Shown piece after piece: positions 5,471 through 6,515 of a stretch of DNA of 6,515 nt (positions are counted from its first letter, which is position 1; each line of letters starts with the position of its first letter). Below the pieces are notes generated by a model. It saw nothing but the letters and a program-made list of their open reading frames with translations, searched no databases and was not told the DNA's origin. Source of the DNA: an uncultured Anaerosacchariphilus sp. (GTDB taxonomy: Bacteria; Bacillota; Clostridia; Lachnospirales; Lachnospiraceae). The position numbers and the translations under genes are program-made. The DNA lies in NCBI GenBank assembly GCA_934402125.1, contig CAKRTY010000093.1, forward strand, positions 1 to 6,515, read 5' to 3'.

Positions 5471-6073
5471 CTATTCCTCCTCTGTCTCCTTCTGCAAATC
5501 CATTCCCTTTTTCAGAAGTTCCTGATAAAAACGGGCCGCCGGAAAGCCCACTACCGTTGTATATTCTCCGTGAATCTCCCGGATATAAGGCATACAGCCA
5601 CCCTGAATCGCATAGGCTCCGGCCTTGTCCATAGGCTCGCCAGTTTCAATATATTGCCAAATCCATTCTTCTGTCATAGGATACATCGATACCTTCGTAC
5701 CCTCTGCGAAATGAACAAGTGTTTCCCCGGTTACCGTATCTACAACGGCCACTCCGGTATAAACCATATGGGAAGCATTCTGCAGCTCCTGCAGCATCCG
5801 GAACGCTTCTTTCCTATCCCGAGGCTTACCAAGGATTTTCCCGCGGCTCGCCACCACCGTATCCGATCCGATTACCAGAGCCGGTTCCTCTGTACGTTCC
5901 GCCACCTCCCGGGCTTTCTGCAGCGCCAGTGTTTTCACAGCCTCAACCGGATCCTCTGTTTCCAGTTTTTCCTCTCCACAGGCCGGCTGAACCTGAAATT
6001 TCAGCCCCATCTCCGCCAGTATCTCCCGCCTTCTGGGGGAGGCGGAGGCCAGTATCCATTTTCTCTTTTTCAC
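5471..6073 (-). CDS. maf: Maf family nucleoside triphosphate pyrophosphatase
   Basis: The 200-residue protein is the usual Maf length. It shows the full signature: LASASPRRREIL (8-19, phosphate-binding Ser/Arg), the catalytic IGSDTVV with Asp71, LGKPRD (Lys83), MVYTGV (103-108), DKAGAYAIQG (149-158, Lys150 and Gln157) and GEYTTVVGFP (169-178). Maf proteins cleave NTPs to NMP and pyrophosphate. The DTVV plus IQG pattern fits the YhdE/BSU28050 type, acting on dTTP, UTP and modified pyrimidines, rather than the YceF type acting on m7GTP. The proposed role is house-cleaning of nucleotide pools and, in Bacillus, an effect on septation. The last residues (KETEEE) are acidic and variable. The start is GTG at 6073, chosen because AAAGGAG lies 7 nt upstream and no upstream in-frame ATG has a ribosome site. 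It is the first gene of the minus-strand operon. Confidence 0.95.
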   Translation of the reverse strand: MKKRKWILASASPRRREILAEMGLKFQVQPACGEEKLETEDPVEAVKTLALQKAREVAERTEEPALVIGSDTVVASRGKILGKPRDRKEAFRMLQELQNASHMVYTGVAVVDTVTGETLVHFAEGTKVSMYPMTEEWIWQYIETGEPMDKAGAYAIQGGCMPYIREIHGEYTTVVGFPAARFYQELLKKGMDLQKETEEE

Positions 6074-6080
6074 TTTCTGA

Positions 6081-6087
6081 CTCCTTT
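6081..6087 (-). promoter_or_regulatory. Ribosome binding site deciding the GTG start of maf
   Basis: AAAGGAG on the minus strand is 7 nt from the GTG at 6073-6071. It fixes a non-ATG start and places the LASASPRR motif at the normal distance from the N-terminus. Confidence 0.8.
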
Positions 6088-6102
6088 TTTTCCGCTTCTA
6101 TT

Positions 6103-6131
6103 AGAGTAATATATATTTTTTAGATTGACAA
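6103..6131 (-). promoter_or_regulatory. Candidate promoter for the maf operon
   Basis: On the minus strand TTGTCA (6131-6126) and TACTCT (6108-6103) are 17 nt apart. The -10 box is weak (3 of 6 bases), and the AT-rich surroundings offer alternatives such as TATATT with no good -35. A start near 6096 would leave a leader of about 23 nt containing AAAGGAG. Confidence 0.35.
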
Positions 6132-6146
6132 TAAATTTTTTAGATT
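6115..6146. repeat. 12-bp direct repeat ATTTTTTAGATT, two copies 20 bp apart
   Basis: Copies lie at 6115-6126 and 6135-6146, identical over 12 bases and separated by 8 bp. The 20-bp period is about two helical turns, so both copies face the same side of the DNA. The minus-strand reading AATCTAAAAAAT places A-tracts over and upstream of the candidate maf promoter. This could be a regulator site or an UP-like element, or AT-rich coincidence. Confidence 0.6.
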
Positions 6147-6153
6147 TTTTTGC

Positions 6154-6182
6154 TTTTCTTTTCCCCGGAATCGTATTACAAT
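6154..6182 (+). promoter_or_regulatory. Candidate promoter for the acidic membrane protein gene
   Basis: TACAAT (6177-6182) matches 5 of 6 -10 bases, with a weak TTTTCT -35 candidate 17 nt upstream (6154-6159). A start near 6189 would leave a leader of about 23 nt with AAGGAGGG. The perfect TTGACA at 6125-6130 has no -10 at proper spacing. Confidence 0.35.
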
Positions 6183-6211
6183 ATAGGAAACGCATAAGGA
6201 GGGACTGTACC

Positions 6212-6515
6212 ATGAAAAAAATAGCAAAAATTTTCGGAGCATTCGCAGCCGTAAGCGCTGTCGTTGTCGGAGGAGTAGCCCTTTATAAAAAATTCTTTTC
6301 CCTTGAAGGAGATCTGGACGACTTAGACGAGGATCTGGAAGACGAATTTGAGGATGAAGACCTGGACGCTGAGCCTGCAAAGGCTGCAGACAGAAGTTAC
6401 GTATCCCTGACACCGGCGGAAGAACAGAAGGAAGATGTTCCGACAGAGGCCGAAGCAGAGGCTGCTACAGCAGAAGATACCAAAGCAGATGAAACCAAAG
6501 CTTCCAAAGACACAG
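6212..6515 (+). CDS. Membrane-anchored, strongly acidic hypothetical protein, N-terminal 101 residues (3' end outside window)
   Basis: The ATG at 6212 has a near-perfect AAGGAGGG 8 nt upstream, and the frame stays open to the right edge (101 codons plus one base). The N-terminus MKKIAKIFGA is basic, followed by one hydrophobic segment (about 8-25, rich in Ala, Val and Gly) and then YKKFF, so positive charges flank the helix on both sides. No Cys lipobox or clear signal-peptidase site is seen, so an uncleaved anchor is likelier than secretion. Residues 32-54 contain 17 Asp/Glu out of 23, spaced by Leu or Phe. After a short DRSYVSLTPAEE motif (60-71) the chain becomes an Ala/Glu/Thr/Lys low-complexity tail, probably disordered. 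I do not recognise the family. Divergent from maf across a shared AT-rich region; no link in function is implied. Confidence 0.85.
   Translation, partial: MKKIAKIFGAFAAVSAVVVGGVALYKKFFSLEGDLDDLDEDLEDEFEDEDLDAEPAKAADRSYVSLTPAEEQKEDVPTEAEAEAATAEDTKADETKASKDT

Noticed and set aside
5348..6109. Plus-strand open frame of 253 codons opposite maf and the HAD-IA gene
   Set aside because: It is antisense to well-recognised genes, lacks a ribosome binding site, and its composition (Arg, Pro, His, Phe and Ser-rich) is that of a complement-strand shadow.
6125..6130. Perfect TTGACA as -35 box for the acidic protein gene
   Set aside because: No acceptable -10 box lies 16-18 nt downstream; the sequence there is TTTTGC.
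6120..6413. Minus-strand open frame of 97 codons opposite the acidic membrane protein
   Set aside because: The plus-strand gene has a near-perfect ribosome site and sensible N-terminal anchor; the reverse frame is an Arg/Leu-rich shadow.

Overview
The window is ordinary chromosomal DNA from a Firmicute, most likely a member of the Lachnospiraceae (Clostridia). The reasons are strong AAGGAG-type ribosome binding sites before every gene, tightly packed genes, mid-range base composition with AT-rich intergenic regions, and a likely DUF5717-type protein, a family I associate with Lachnospiraceae. No phage, plasmid, insertion sequence, CRISPR array, tRNA or rRNA is visible.

Layout: (1) 1-1326, minus strand: the N-terminal 442 residues of a large protein that runs off the left edge, probably DUF5717 family. 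(2) 1327-1447: a short divergent intergenic region with two back-to-back promoter candidates. (3) 1448-2542, plus strand: a complete fold-type I PLP enzyme of the histidinol-phosphate aminotransferase / threonine-phosphate decarboxylase (HisC/CobD) group. (4) 2543-2718: a convergent intergenic region that folds almost entirely into a large branched inverted-repeat structure, the most unusual signal here. (5) 6073 down to 2719, minus strand: a compact five-gene cluster, transcribed in the order maf (nucleotide pyrophosphatase), a phosphoglycolate-phosphatase-like HAD hydrolase, a Cof-type HAD phosphatase, a small very acidic conserved protein, and a PpiC/PrsA-like lipoprotein. Gaps are 7, 1, 22 and 1 nt, so it is very probably one operon. 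(6) 6074-6211: an AT-rich divergent intergenic region with a 12-bp direct repeat. (7) 6212-6515, plus strand: the start of a membrane-anchored, extremely acidic protein that runs off the right edge.

The Maf plus two-HAD group looks like metabolite and nucleotide housekeeping: Maf proteins hydrolyse non-canonical or excess nucleoside triphosphates, and HAD phosphatases remove phosphate from small metabolites. The lipoprotein at the operon end would act outside the membrane in folding of exported proteins, so its co-transcription is probably not pathway-based.

I found no convincing new multi-gene system. The item most worth following up is the roughly 142-nt structured element between the aminotransferase and the lipoprotein gene. 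It could be an elaborate terminator, a 3'-UTR-derived RNA, or a small mobile inverted-repeat element.
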